A DNA stretch of 64,000 nucleotides from Legionella septentrionalis (GTDB taxonomy: Bacteria; Pseudomonadota; Gammaproteobacteria; Legionellales; Legionellaceae), in the NCBI RefSeq assembly GCF_003989745.1, contig NZ_RZGS01000011.1, positions 1-64,000 of the forward strand, in the 5' to 3' direction. The notes beneath the pieces are model-generated. The model saw only the letters and a list, made by a program, of their open reading frames with translations. It did not search any database and was not told the DNA's origin. Position numbers and translations under genes: made by a program. The first letter of the stretch is position 1; each line of letters begins with the position of its first letter. Positions 29,658 to 38,558 of this stretch are shown in pieces.

Positions 29658-30245
29658 ATGAAAAAAACGATGTTGTGGGGTTTGTTGTCTTTAAGCCTTA
29701 CCGCTTGCGTTGAATTCGACGAATCAACCTACATTACAGATGACAATGGTGTAGTGCACCATACCAAACATTATTCACGGGATTATCGTGGTAAAAATTA
29801 TTTCCCGGAAAAAATAACGCCTAGTGGCAAAAAACAGTTTATCTTTGATCCTAAAGCTTCAGCTTGGGCTGCCTATGACGTTGACGGGAATAGAGTGTTA
29901 ACAGGAAGTGCATCAGGAGGTAAAGATTTCTGTGAAGACGTTGGGAAATCTTGTCGTACGGTGACCGGTACATTCCGTGTTTACAACAAGCGCGGTGTCG
30001 ATTGCAAATCCGGCGAATATCCTGTTGACACGGAAGGCGGGGCAAAAATGCCTTACTGCATGTATTTTTATCGTGGTTTCACCATCCATGCTGCGTATGA
30101 AGTTCCGCCGAACAATTCAAGCCATGGCTGCATTCGCGTTTTGCCGAGTGCCGCAAAATGGTTAAATGAAGAATTTATCGACATCGGTACACAAGTGACC
30201 GTTTTATCTTATGAAGATGAAGATGGTGACAAGGATCCCGTTTAG
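29658..30245 (+). CDS. L,D-transpeptidase (YkuD) lipoprotein
   Basis: The product is 195 residues. The signal peptide ends in the lipobox LTAC, with Cys17 as the lipidation site. The YkuD catalytic motif is HGCIRV (in SSHGCIRVLPSA, near residue 155), with a preceding conserved His in GFTIHAAYEVPP. The enzyme should form 3-3 peptidoglycan cross-links or attach lipoproteins in the periplasm. Legionella EnhA-type proteins have a similar layout (family comparison from memory). The start at 29658, after AGAGGA, is preferred over the in-frame ATG at 29568, which would bury the signal peptide. A terminator follows. Confidence 0.9.
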   Translation: MKKTMLWGLLSLSLTACVEFDESTYITDDNGVVHHTKHYSRDYRGKNYFPEKITPSGKKQFIFDPKASAWAAYDVDGNRVLTGSASGGKDFCEDVGKSCRTVTGTFRVYNKRGVDCKSGEYPVDTEGGAKMPYCMYFYRGFTIHAAYEVPPNNSSHGCIRVLPSAAKWLNEEFIDIGTQVTVLSYEDEDGDKDPV

Positions 30246-30255
30246 CATAAATTCA

Positions 30256-30295
30256 AGGTGTTTGTGTAAAGCACGCAAACACCTATCCTGTTTTT
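30256..30295 (+). terminator. Terminator after the L,D-transpeptidase
   Basis: AGGTGTTTG (30256-30264) and CAAACACCT (30276-30284) form a perfect nine-base-pair stem, followed 6 nt later by TTTTT. It lies 11 bp after the stop. Confidence 0.65.
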
Positions 30296-30316
30296 CTCAA
30301 TTCACAAGCAAATTGA

Positions 30317-30345
30317 TTGACATTTAACCAATATGTCTGTAATAT
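30317..30345 (+). promoter_or_regulatory. Strong sigma-70 promoter upstream of the TPR protein
   Basis: A perfect -35 TTGACA (30317-30322) and TAATAT (30340-30345) are spaced by exactly 17 bp. Transcription would start about 30 bp before the ATG at 30384. Confidence 0.7.
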
Positions 30346-30383
30346 GATCTCTGCACCAATGGCGATGACATGCAGGGGACCAA

Positions 30384-30614
30384 ATGAAATCTCAAGATAT
30401 TCAAAATGCAGAATGGGTTAAAGAATATATTAAAGAAGGTGATTTAGCCTACAATGCCATGAATTATCAGCAAGCCATTATTTGTTATACGTCTGCGATC
30501 GAATTAGACCCCAAGAACAAAGTAGCTTATTTTAAGCGCGCCATGTCGTTTTTTTGGAGTCATAATTTTTCTCTGGCACGAAAGGATCGATACATCCTCA
30601 TTAATCTCGACTAG
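30384..30614 (+). CDS. Short tetratricopeptide-repeat protein
   Basis: The product is 76 residues. Residues about 12-66 form a TPR unit: EGDLAYNAMNYQQAIICYTSAIELDPKN is close to consensus, and AYFKRAMSFFWSHNFSLARKD begins a second. The chain stops before the second repeat is complete, so it may be a trimmed remnant of a longer TPR protein or a small adaptor. It has its own good promoter and an AGGGGA ribosome site, which argues for expression. No signal peptide is present, so it should be cytosolic. Confidence 0.7.
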   Translation: MKSQDIQNAEWVKEYIKEGDLAYNAMNYQQAIICYTSAIELDPKNKVAYFKRAMSFFWSHNFSLARKDRYILINLD

Positions 30615-30756
30615 AAGTATTCTTGCATTAAAATTGCTTGCATAAAGGGGTATGGCTCTCTTTTACCAGTCCAACCCCTTATTCCTACAAATTCCTGCTA
30701 TTTTCTTGAACTTCCGCATTTAAGGGGCGAATATTATCGTATAAGCGCTAACATGT

Positions 30757-32877
30757 TTGAAAACAGTGAGCAAAAAACCAGAGGATTCCAGATTTAGCCT
30801 AAAGAACATTAAAATCAGCATCCGGCTAAGCATCATTACCTTATTTATTTTATTATTAAGTTTTGTCGGTCTGACCATTATAAATATCAATTATTGGACA
30901 CTGACCAATATTTTAAGTAAAAGCGCCAAACACTATATTGAGCAGACTTCCATGCTGCTGCAACAACGTTTAAATTTTTATTTTTTACCTTTAAGCCAGG
31001 ATTTGCTTGAAATACGCAACATGATCCACCGCGGGATCATTGATTTGAATGATGAGGGGCAATTTTCCCAGTATCTTTTTGAATCGATCAATCATAACCC
31101 TGATATTTTTATGGTGTATTATGGAACGGAAAAAGGAGATTTTATTGGCGTCGATCGGGAAAATCCAAGAACAATTTCTTTAAATAAAATTTTTAATTCC
31201 AAAACGCCTACGCTGAAAACCCGTTATGAACTGGATGCGATTGGTGTACCGACTAAAAGCGCTCCATTTACCAAGCCCTACGATCCGCGGGTCAGGCCTT
31301 GGTACAAAGCTGCAATTGAAGCCGGCCGTCCTATATGGACGGTTTATAAATTTTTTGTATTCGGCAAAGGAGACATACTTATCCCAGGCATTACTTCGGC
31401 GGCTCCCATCTATGACAAGCAGGGGAAATTGCAGGGGGTAATTGCCCTGGATATGACTTTGGATAATTTGCAGCATTTCATTAAACAATTGCTGATAACC
31501 CCTAATTCAGTAATTTATATCACGGACGATAAGATGAACGTCATTGCTTATCAAGATCCGGATGTGCTTAAAGATATACGTGGCGAGAAACTTTCCTCGC
31601 AATTAACTGATTTATTCCAGTCTATGTTTCCCGCGAAGGGAAAAAAACATTTGCAAGCTTCCATAAAATCTTATGTTAAGGATGGGGTGCAGTATTTTTT
31701 AGCGTATCAGCCCATTGAATATAAAAATATTCAAGAGCATTGGCATGTCATGATCATTGTGCCGGCAGAAGACATACTGGCTCCTTTGAAACGCACGAGT
31801 TGGCGCGCCTTAATTTTAACGTTGGTGGTTTTATTGATCGGGATCATCATTGTCCGCTACATTTCCCAAAAAATTTCCCAGCCCATTATCCAACTCGCTG
31901 AAGAAGCAAATGAAATCACGCGCCTGAATTTAGAGCCACGCGAGCCGTTGGATACCATCATTAAAGAAATTTCCTACATGGATAGGACATTAATGAGAAT
32001 GCGCAGCAGTTTACTGTCTTTTCAACGGTATGTGCCGGGTTCTTTAGTAAGGCAACTCATTTACCGGGGGAAAATAGCGCAAGTGGGTGGAGAAAAACAA
32101 ACGATTACCATTATGTTTTCTGACATCAAGGATTTTACCAAGATTTCTGAAAAAACCACACCAGAACGTTTGATGACTTATCTATCTGATTATTTTCAAT
32201 CCATGACCGAAGCAGTAATTGCAAAACATGGCACATTGGATAAATATATTGGCGATGCGGTTATGGCATTTTGGAATGCGCCATTAGCCGATCCCTTGCA
32301 TGCCATGCATGCGTGTCAAACCGCGATGGCTATGATCGCCCGCGTTAAAAAATTGAATCAAAAAAATCAAAATACCGATTATCCTGCCATTTCAATAAGA
32401 ATTGGTATCAATACCGGTGAAGCAGTTGTGGGTAATGTAGGGTCGGAAGATAGGCTTAGCTATACGGCGATAGGAGATACCATCAACCTGGCAAGTCGTC
32501 TTGAAGCAGCCAATAAGAAATATCATACGCAAATCATTGTGACTCACGCCACAGTAAGTCAAATAGAAGAATATTTTCCATTTCGGATCCTTGATGAAGT
32601 CGCTGTGCGCGGCAAAGAAGAAAGCACCATCATTTACGAATTGGTTACAGCAGAAGATACCACCAACCTTGACAAGCATAAGCAGGAATTTGCAGAAGCT
32701 TTTGCAAATTATCAAAAAGGCAATTGGAAAAAGAGCCTGCAACTTTTCAGGCAACTGACTCCTGCATATCCTGGAGATAAGCTGAGCGAAGTCTACATCA
32801 GCCGCTGTGAAGCTTTATTAAAGACCTCACCTGGGGAATGGGATGGCATCTTTCATATGTCTGATGCGGACTTATGA
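30757..32877 (+). CDS. Membrane-bound class III adenylate/guanylate cyclase with Cache and HAMP domains
   Basis: The product is 706 residues from a TTG start (a GTG three codons on is an alternative; neither has a clear ribosome site). TM1 (about 24-46) is followed by a periplasmic dCache-like sensor (about 50-345, with RPWYKAAIEAGRPIWT), TM2 (about 350-370) and a HAMP region. The cyclase homology domain spans about 445-630. Metal-binding aspartates are in FSDIKDFT and DKYIGDAVMAFW, and the transition-state Asn/Arg are in GDTINLASRLEAA. The Lys before YIGD suggests ATP specificity (inference). The final about 60 residues look TPR-like. It would make cyclic nucleotide in response to an extracellular ligand. 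Confidence 0.9.
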   Translation: MKTVSKKPEDSRFSLKNIKISIRLSIITLFILLLSFVGLTIININYWTLTNILSKSAKHYIEQTSMLLQQRLNFYFLPLSQDLLEIRNMIHRGIIDLNDEGQFSQYLFESINHNPDIFMVYYGTEKGDFIGVDRENPRTISLNKIFNSKTPTLKTRYELDAIGVPTKSAPFTKPYDPRVRPWYKAAIEAGRPIWTVYKFFVFGKGDILIPGITSAAPIYDKQGKLQGVIALDMTLDNLQHFIKQLLITPNSVIYITDDKMNVIAYQDPDVLKDIRGEKLSSQLTDLFQSMFPAKGKKHLQASIKSYVKDGVQYFLAYQPIEYKNIQEHWHVMIIVPAEDILAPLKRTSWRALILTLVVLLIGIIIVRYISQKISQPIIQLAEEANEITRLNLEPREPLDTIIKEISYMDRTLMRMRSSLLSFQRYVPGSLVRQLIYRGKIAQVGGEKQTITIMFSDIKDFTKISEKTTPERLMTYLSDYFQSMTEAVIAKHGTLDKYIGDAVMAFWNAPLADPLHAMHACQTAMAMIARVKKLNQKNQNTDYPAISIRIGINTGEAVVGNVGSEDRLSYTAIGDTINLASRLEAANKKYHTQIIVTHATVSQIEEYFPFRILDEVAVRGKEESTIIYELVTAEDTTNLDKHKQEFAEAFANYQKGNWKKSLQLFRQLTPAYPGDKLSEVYISRCEALLKTSPGEWDGIFHMSDADL

Positions 32878-32935
32878 AAGATTAGGCATTCATGTTTGCA
32901 AATAATTTCACGCCTTCATGTATAGAGTTAAAACA

Positions 32936-34116
32936 TTATGCTTGTATTTTAAGCCTTAAATCCACCACATTGGCTGATAAATGTACTTTTCCCGTCGTGA
33001 AGGGCAGATTCTGGCCATTGACTTGCACGTGGTTGTTCATAAAAGTTTTTTCGTATCCATAACCATACAATAACTCAATGGTGGTATTCTCATTAACGCG
33101 ATAGTCGCCGGCTAAAGCAAGGAAATATTGGGTATCTGATGGAAAATTTAACGGGCGAAATTCATCTTTTTCCGGCCCATGATCGATAACCCCGATGAGC
33201 GTGAGTCCGGTTTTTTGCGTGTATTGATGACGGATAGCAGCTACAAAGGCGGCTGATTTACGAAAGCGCATAGTGAACGTGAAGTCAGGGTTTAGAGGTG
33301 GGGGGCGCTGGTATTTATGAATCTCACGTATTGGTTAACATCCCATTCGCTGACAAATACCTGCAAATTGGTTAACCATTTCTCATTGAATAAATGCACA
33401 TAACTCAGCACAGTTGTTGCCGGCAGGCTGAAATTAAATTGCAAATTTGGGTTTATCCGGTTGGCGAGCATGCTGGTGCCACTTGTATTTTGCCGGATCG
33501 CTGAATAATAAACGAGCCCTAAAAAATTGCTTTGGTTAAACACATGGTATATCCCTAAATCGTAACCCGTTCCAAATCCTGTGGTGCGGTTAACCATATT
33601 GGCTGAAGCAGTGGGACTGATTGGCAAAGCCCAATTTGTTTCATTATTTTGCAGGAAATTTAAATTTATTCCGGCGCCCACATACCATTGTTTTGACAGG
33701 CTATAAGATAAGCGCGGACTGATATCAATGTCTGTTAGATACGTTTGCGTGGCCGCATAACGCGTAAATGCTTGTTCGTCCCAGTTCAAGTTGGAATGGA
33801 AAGGTTGTGTCACATCAACGGCAAACACAGTCTTCTCATTAAAGCGTTTGGCAATACGGCCATAAGGAAGGAGGCTTGTGGTGCGAGTGTATGCGCTACC
33901 TTCTCCATATTGACCGGTGTTAAAGTTAAGGACGCTGCCTTCAAATTTACCTACAGTATGAAAACCTGTGCCGCCAATGATTAATTCCGTTTGCTTGATT
34001 TTAAATAATTCCGCGGGATTAGCATAACTAATCCCGGTAAAATACTGAATCACATTGGCATATGTGTTCAGGGAAATTAAACCTAAGGCTGGAATAATGA
34101 AGTAGCGCATGTTCAT
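32936..34116 (-). pseudogene. FadL/OmpP1-family outer membrane protein interrupted by a frameshift
   Basis: Two minus-strand frames together encode one FadL-type barrel. The first (33292-34116, 274 residues) has a signal peptide (MNMRYFIIPALGLISLNTYA) and YANPAELFKIKQTELIIGG, the family N-terminal pattern. It stops soon after NTSAP. The remaining barrel (RFRKSAAFVAAIRHQYTQK to LRLKIQA, ending at 32936) is in the next frame and stays open back across the junction. The switch coincides with a run of six G (33300-33305, C on the coding strand). One extra base there would restore a protein of about 390 residues. It could be a recent pseudogene, a phase-variable gene or a sequencing error. The family transports hydrophobic compounds such as long-chain fatty acids. 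Confidence 0.82.
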
Positions 34117-34182
34117 CCTGATTGAATAAAGCCTTGGGGCAATCCAAAATTTTTATTTGAATTAACTTTTATGCCTGCTTGC

Positions 34183-34866
34183 TTAAGGTTCAGGCGTTGG
34201 TGTCACCGTCTGTGGCGGTGTTTGTACCGTTACGGGTTGCTCTGAAGTGACAGTAGGTGCTGGAGAAGCTCCAGTAACGCGTGGTGTTGCAATCATTTGC
34301 ATGATGCCTAAATCACCGGAAGTTTTACGGCCAATTAATAATTCTACAGAAAGTTGTTGCGTCAATTTTTCCTTCGTATTTTGATAAACTACTTGCACTG
34401 GGACTGTAGCTTTCCATTGATTTTCCTTAACAGCGCTAATCGTGGTGGTGCCGTTAATATGACTGCTTACCGTTAAATTCTGTGATTTAATTGCATTGAT
34501 ATTGCCGGATTCTTTTAAGGCCTCGTTAAAACTCTGCCATCCTTGCTCGGTGAAGCAGGGTTGCAGTTCATTAAGCTGACTCTCCAGGGTAGCTGCATCC
34601 AAGTCAAATGACTGAACTACGGCTTTTTCCGCCCAGGTAGTGAGCAGTGCTTCATTAATGTTAGTATTTTCAGCCGGAATACGGTATTGGCAATTAATGG
34701 TATTTTCAGGCGGCACGGTGTTTGCCGGGGGAGGCGTTATCGGTTGCGGGCTTTGGGCAGAAGTTGCTGGAGCTTGCGCAGGCACTGGATTTACTGTATC
34801 AGCGGCTGCACAGACGCCTGCATTGATGATTGCTAACAATGCGGTACAAATAATAGATTTCTTCAT
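34183..34866 (-). CDS. Secreted DotI/IcmL-domain protein
   Basis: The product is 227 residues. It begins with a cleavable-looking signal peptide (about 1-21, ending CAAA), followed by a Pro/Ala-rich linker (about 22-58). A domain of about 130 residues matches the DotI/IcmL family of type IVB secretion: WAEKAVVQSFDLD, CFTEQGWQSFNEALKESGN, AIKSQNLTVSS and WKATVPVQVVYQN. The tail is a second Pro/Thr-rich low-complexity segment. True IcmL is anchored by an N-terminal membrane helix, but here a signal peptide replaces it. This is therefore a periplasmic paralogue, not the core secretion component. The ATG at 34866 follows AAGGAA, and the longer frame upstream overlaps hutG and is rejected. Confidence 0.8.
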   Translation of the reverse strand: MKKSIICTALLAIINAGVCAAADTVNPVPAQAPATSAQSPQPITPPPANTVPPENTINCQYRIPAENTNINEALLTTWAEKAVVQSFDLDAATLESQLNELQPCFTEQGWQSFNEALKESGNINAIKSQNLTVSSHINGTTTISAVKENQWKATVPVQVVYQNTKEKLTQQLSVELLIGRKTSGDLGIMQMIATPRVTGASPAPTVTSEQPVTVQTPPQTVTPTPEP

Positions 34867-34945
34867 GATGCTCGTTCCTTCATTACGCTTTGCCTGCTGC
34901 ATCCTTGCACATACTTGCAAGCTACAGCAGGGCAGATTAATAAAC

Positions 34946-35896
34946 TCACAATAATTCAGCAAGCATAATCGCTGCTAACCGTGCTGTTCTATCTCCAAGA
35001 TCCAAAGGGGGGGAAAGCTCCGCTATGTCAAGACTTACCACTTTGCCAGTTTGTACGATGTATTTCAACAGGGGTAATGCCTTCCAGGGAGTTAATCCTA
35101 ACGGCTGTGGCGCACTTACACCTGGTGCGAAGCATTCTGCGAATGCGTCAAGACAAATGGATAAGTAAAGATGTTTATGTTGTGACATGAACTCATCCAA
35201 AAAAGCAGTTTGTGCTGAAAAACGCTCTTCATTAATTTCCTCTGCCGTCAAATAAGCAATATCCCAATCATGGGCGCGTTCGAACAAGCTTTTCGTATTG
35301 GCAGTTGGCTGGATGCCAAGACAGCAATAGTTAAATGGGAGGCCGTTTTGCTGGCAGTATTCATTGATTTGCCAGAAAGGAGTGCCGGATGTGCCTTGAG
35401 CATTCGATACAGGGCGTATATCAAAATGCGCATCTATGTTAATAATGCCAAGTTTGGGATAGTGGGCTGCCAACCCGCGGAAGTGCCCCCAGGCGATTTC
35501 ATGGCCTCCGCCAAAAGCAATGGTTTTGCATCCTTGCGTGTGGCTGTAATCAATTAATTTTGCAAAATTGGCTTGAGCTGCTTCCAATTTTTCATCCGCA
35601 CACATTACATCGCCTAGGTCGAAAAAATGCTTTTTGGTGTGACATGCAAGCCTCGCAAGTTGGGTACGCAGTTTTTCCGGGCCAGAACGCGCGCCTGTAC
35701 GCCCTTCGTTACGCCGTATGCCTTCGTCCGAGCAAAAGCCGACGATGACATTTTGTTTTTTGGTATTGGCCAAAGGCTCGCTGCGTAGATCAAGGCATTG
35801 AACGCGCTGAAAAAAACGCTCGCCCGGCAAGCTGTCCTTACGCCCTTGCCAAAGAGAACTATCAGGCGGTTGGTAATAGTCTAAGTCATGCAGCAT
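34946..35896 (-). CDS. hutG: Formiminoglutamase (arginase superfamily)
   Basis: The enzyme hydrolyses N-formimino-L-glutamate to glutamate and formamide, the last step of one histidine degradation route. The product is 316 residues. Metal motifs are GGGHEIAWG, IINIDAHFD and LSICLDAFAECFAPGVSAP. The first Asp usual in the third motif is Cys here. Three ATG codons occur in a row (35902, 35899, 35896). The third is best placed after AAGGAG, so it is chosen. hutI lies 2.7 kb away on the other strand. hutH and hutU are not in the window. Confidence 0.88.
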   Translation of the reverse strand: MLHDLDYYQPPDSSLWQGRKDSLPGERFFQRVQCLDLRSEPLANTKKQNVIVGFCSDEGIRRNEGRTGARSGPEKLRTQLARLACHTKKHFFDLGDVMCADEKLEAAQANFAKLIDYSHTQGCKTIAFGGGHEIAWGHFRGLAAHYPKLGIINIDAHFDIRPVSNAQGTSGTPFWQINEYCQQNGLPFNYCCLGIQPTANTKSLFERAHDWDIAYLTAEEINEERFSAQTAFLDEFMSQHKHLYLSICLDAFAECFAPGVSAPQPLGLTPWKALPLLKYIVQTGKVVSLDIAELSPPLDLGDRTARLAAIMLAELL

Positions 35897-36089
35897 CATC
35901 ATCTCCTTTTAGCAAGAGCATATACTAAACTGAAAAATTGCTATTGGAAATTGATGATTGCAGCAAGAAGCATATCCAGATCGTTGCCACAGGGGTGAAA
36001 GGACAAGTCATTGCAGGGGCAATGATGAGTGCTTTATCAAACGGAATTTTTATGATACATCAGCAAAATGCGCTCGTCATTCCTGAATT

Positions 36090-36136
36090 CGAGGACGACC
36101 TCGCCCATTGTGGGTTATGTAATACGGGACGACCCG
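36090..36136 (+). ncRNA. Guanidine-II riboswitch (mini-ykkC)
   Basis: Two small hairpins with identical ACGA tetraloops lie in tandem: CGAGG-ACGA-CCTCG (36090-36103) and CGGG-ACGA-CCCG (36125-36136), joined by a 21-nt linker. Paired stem-loops with ACGR loops closed by G-C pairs are the defining features of the guanidine-II class. The second hairpin ends 9 nt before the ribosome site of a SugE/Gdx-type exporter, the gene type most often controlled by this riboswitch. Guanidine would be expected to increase expression. Confidence 0.9.
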
Positions 36137-36157
36137 ATATATTAAGTGAGATGCAAT

Positions 36158-36475
36158 ATGGCTTGGATTTATCTTTTTCTGGCGGGTCTTTTGGAAATAG
36201 TTTGGTCATTGCTGATGAAACAATCTCATGGTTTTACAAGGCTTATACCTTCTTTATTGACTGTTACAACCATGGTGGCCAGTTTTATCCTCTTATCCAT
36301 CTCGATGAAAACGCTTCCTCTTGGAACAGCGTATACGGTTTGGACAGGTATCGGTGCAGTTGGAGCATTTTTAGCAGGGATTATATTTCTTGGAGAACCA
36401 GTCAGTTTTTTGCGAATTATGGCTGCAGTGTTCATAACCATTGGATTAATCATGATGAAATTTTCTTCCGGGTAA
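36158..36475 (+). CDS. gdx: Guanidinium exporter, SMR family (Gdx/SugE)
   Basis: The product is 105 residues with four membrane helices, the exact length of E. coli SugE/Gdx. The essential Glu is E13 in GLLEIVWSLLMKQSHGFTR. That string and MKTLPLGTAYTVWTGIGAVG are typical of the Gdx subtype as opposed to drug-exporting EmrE. It works as an antiparallel dimer exchanging guanidinium for protons at the inner membrane. The start at 36158 follows GTGAG, and a GTG four codons upstream is less likely. The guanidine-II riboswitch just upstream supports the substrate independently. Confidence 0.95.
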   Translation: MAWIYLFLAGLLEIVWSLLMKQSHGFTRLIPSLLTVTTMVASFILLSISMKTLPLGTAYTVWTGIGAVGAFLAGIIFLGEPVSFLRIMAAVFITIGLIMMKFSSG

Positions 36476-36595
36476 CTTAAACCAGGTGTTACTAATCTCA
36501 ATCTAAAATCAGGAATAGGAAGCACTAGCGTTTAAGTGTATTCCACCTGATATTCAACGTGAAAGCAGATGAGCTATAGATGAGGTGAATGCAGT

Positions 36596-37606
36596 TCAAA
36601 TAAGCAAGCTTGCATTGGGCTCTTCCCTAATTAAATCATTCTCCACTTGAGTTGAGAGAAACTTGAGACGGCGCATTAATGAACCGTGCAAATTGATTTT
36701 ATCATGGCCTATTGATGCAAGTTGGTTAACCAGGTGATGAATTATTTCATCGATATTTTGTGGTGGGTTCTTAGAAAAATAAGTTAAAGCATCGCGCACG
36801 AGATGGACATGGTGTCTATTCCAGTGAGCTGTAAAAAATAATTCAAGCCAATTTGATTTTGCGTAATCTTTCAAGAGAACAAGCGCATTTTCAACAGGGC
36901 TTCTATCTGCATGCCATTGCTTGGCATAGGCAGCGTAACTTCCGGAATAGGTAAGCTCAATTTTGATTTCTTTTTCTGTGCTGTGCCTAATGAATTGTTT
37001 TGCCACTTCATCCATGTAGAATTTAATCTGTTTTGGATCTTCTTTGCTGTATTGACTATAGCGTCCTGAATTATTGTTAAGCACCCATTTACCCTCTCGA
37101 TATCCCAATTCGCCGGCAATAAAAGCCTGGCCCTCTTTCGGCAGTGCGCTACCCTGTGCAGAAAAATGGCAAGCCAAGGTGGGGTGGCCTAATATTCCAG
37201 CCTTTTTTAATTGCGGTAAGATTTTGGAATTAAAGAAGTTAAGCTGCTCGGTATTTTGCCTGTCTATAAACGCCTGTGGGTATTTCCATGGTTCTTCAAT
37301 CCCTAGGATCAATTCTTTTTTAGCATTATATACCCATAGATAGTTCACATCTTTTATTAAATTTATTTTTTGGGAAGAATGATGCAGATTGGTATAACCT
37401 AAATTAATCCGTTGAGGTTCATACCGATTTAAATGGCTCGGTTTCAATAATGGAAATTCTTTTTTATTCGACGGATTAAGTTGTTCATAAATCAATTTAA
37501 CAGAAGGATGTTCAATTTCTTGTAAAGATTGATGGTCCGGTTGATGTTTTGCAGCATCGGATGTCTGCTTTGAGACTATTTTTTTAAGCCAGCTGATGAA
37601 TGACAT
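36596..37606 (-). CDS. Orphan soluble protein; effector candidate
   Basis: The product is 336 residues that I cannot assign to a family. It has no signal peptide or membrane segment. The central region contains AGELGYREGKWVLNNNSGRY, a beta-hairpin with an Asn-Asn-x-Ser-Gly-x-Tyr pattern that I associate with some Legionella and Chlamydia orphans and toxin-type proteins (from memory). The rest is helix-rich and basic. The C-terminus ends EEPNASLLI, with acidic residues just before a hydrophobic end, compatible with a Dot/Icm signal but not diagnostic. No clear ribosome site precedes the ATG. Neighbours (Gdx, SDR) offer no functional link. Confidence 0.6.
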   Translation of the reverse strand: MSFISWLKKIVSKQTSDAAKHQPDHQSLQEIEHPSVKLIYEQLNPSNKKEFPLLKPSHLNRYEPQRINLGYTNLHHSSQKINLIKDVNYLWVYNAKKELILGIEEPWKYPQAFIDRQNTEQLNFFNSKILPQLKKAGILGHPTLACHFSAQGSALPKEGQAFIAGELGYREGKWVLNNNSGRYSQYSKEDPKQIKFYMDEVAKQFIRHSTEKEIKIELTYSGSYAAYAKQWHADRSPVENALVLLKDYAKSNWLELFFTAHWNRHHVHLVRDALTYFSKNPPQNIDEIIHHLVNQLASIGHDKINLHGSLMRRLKFLSTQVENDLIREEPNASLLI

Positions 37607-37797
37607 GGGTTTATTTTAAACAAAATATAAATGTAAAAAACATAATGTTTTTATTATAACAAAAATGAGGGTTTGCGTAATCTTAAATTCAAGTTCAAAC
37701 TGAATTGAAAGGCAGCATTTGCAAATACCTGTGTTGAAGCAGATGCTATGTAAAAACAGGTCTGCTATTATTTCTGATTTTAATACAGGAGCTTGGC

Positions 37798-38553
37798 GTG
37801 TTCGTAATCACTGGGGGAGGAACCGGGATAGGAAAAGCTTTGGCGCAGGCTTTGACTGCACGCGGCAAATCGGTGCTAATTATAGGCCGGCGTACAGAGC
37901 CTTTACTGGAAATGAGTTCTGCTTCTTCACTGATCCATTATTGCACGGCTGATGTTTCTACCAAAGCGGGTCGGGAAAAGGTTTTAAGCCATTTAGAAAG
38001 TACGGATAAGTTGGAAGGATTGGTTAATAATGCAGGTGTTGTTGAGCCGATTATGCCCATCAATGCAATTGATGAAGCTTCCTGGCGGCACGTTATGGCT
38101 ACGAATGTAGAGGCTCCCTTGTTTTTAACGCAAGCCTTACAAAATAAATTAAGCGGCGGCCGCGTGCTGAATATTGGCTCCGGGGCTGCCTATTTCCCAG
38201 TGGCCGGTTGGGCGGCTTATTGCACTTCCAAGGCGGCATTATCGATGCTGACGCGTTGCTGGCAACTGGAATCGCAGGAAATTGCTTGCAGCAGCGTAAT
38301 GCCGGGAATCATTGATACGGACATGCAAGCCCTCATTCGCCACGCCCAATATATGCAGCCTGAAAAAATACAATTCTTCAAAAGTTTAAAGCAAAACGAA
38401 CAATTGCTAACACCCCATACTGTCGCCCTTTTTTTATCTTGGCTATTACTCGATGTAACGAAAGAAGAAGTCGTTTCTAAAGAATGGGATATTTACACTA
38501 CGGATCACCATACTCATTGGCTGGTGCCGCCTCACCAGGTACCTGTATGGTGA
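37798..38553 (+). CDS. Short-chain dehydrogenase/reductase
   Basis: The product is 251 residues from a GTG start set by a CAGGAG site 7 bp upstream. The Rossmann cofactor motif TGGGTGIG is at residues 5-12. NNAGVV is the central NNAG motif. The catalytic pair is Tyr-x-x-x-Lys in [10 protein letters not shown], with the catalytic Ser in LNIGSGA. The Arg-rich stretch after the second strand (GRRTEP) favours NADP(H). The substrate is not evident. The stop overlaps the region before hutI, so translation of the two is probably coupled, and a role linked to histidine breakdown is possible but unproven. Confidence 0.88.
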   Translation: MFVITGGGTGIGKALAQALTARGKSVLIIGRRTEPLLEMSSASSLIHYCTADVSTKAGREKVLSHLESTDKLEGLVNNAGVVEPIMPINAIDEASWRHVMATNVEAPLFLTQALQNKLSGGRVLNIGSGAAYFPVAGWAAYCTSKAALSMLTRCWQLESQEIACSSVMPGIIDTDMQALIRHAQYMQPEKIQFFKSLKQNEQLLTPHTVALFLSWLLLDVTKEEVVSKEWDIYTTDHHTHWLVPPHQVPVW

Positions 38554-38558
38554 TCAAC

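Noticed and set aside
30256-30284. Possible second copy of the MITE inner hairpin after the L,D-transpeptidase
   Set aside because: Only AAAGCACG is shared. The flanking arms differ and no terminal repeats are present, so it is an ordinary terminator.
35938-36480. 180-residue plus-strand frame covering the riboswitch and the exporter
   Set aside because: It starts at a weak codon, reads through the riboswitch hairpins and lies in a different frame from the clear SMR protein.
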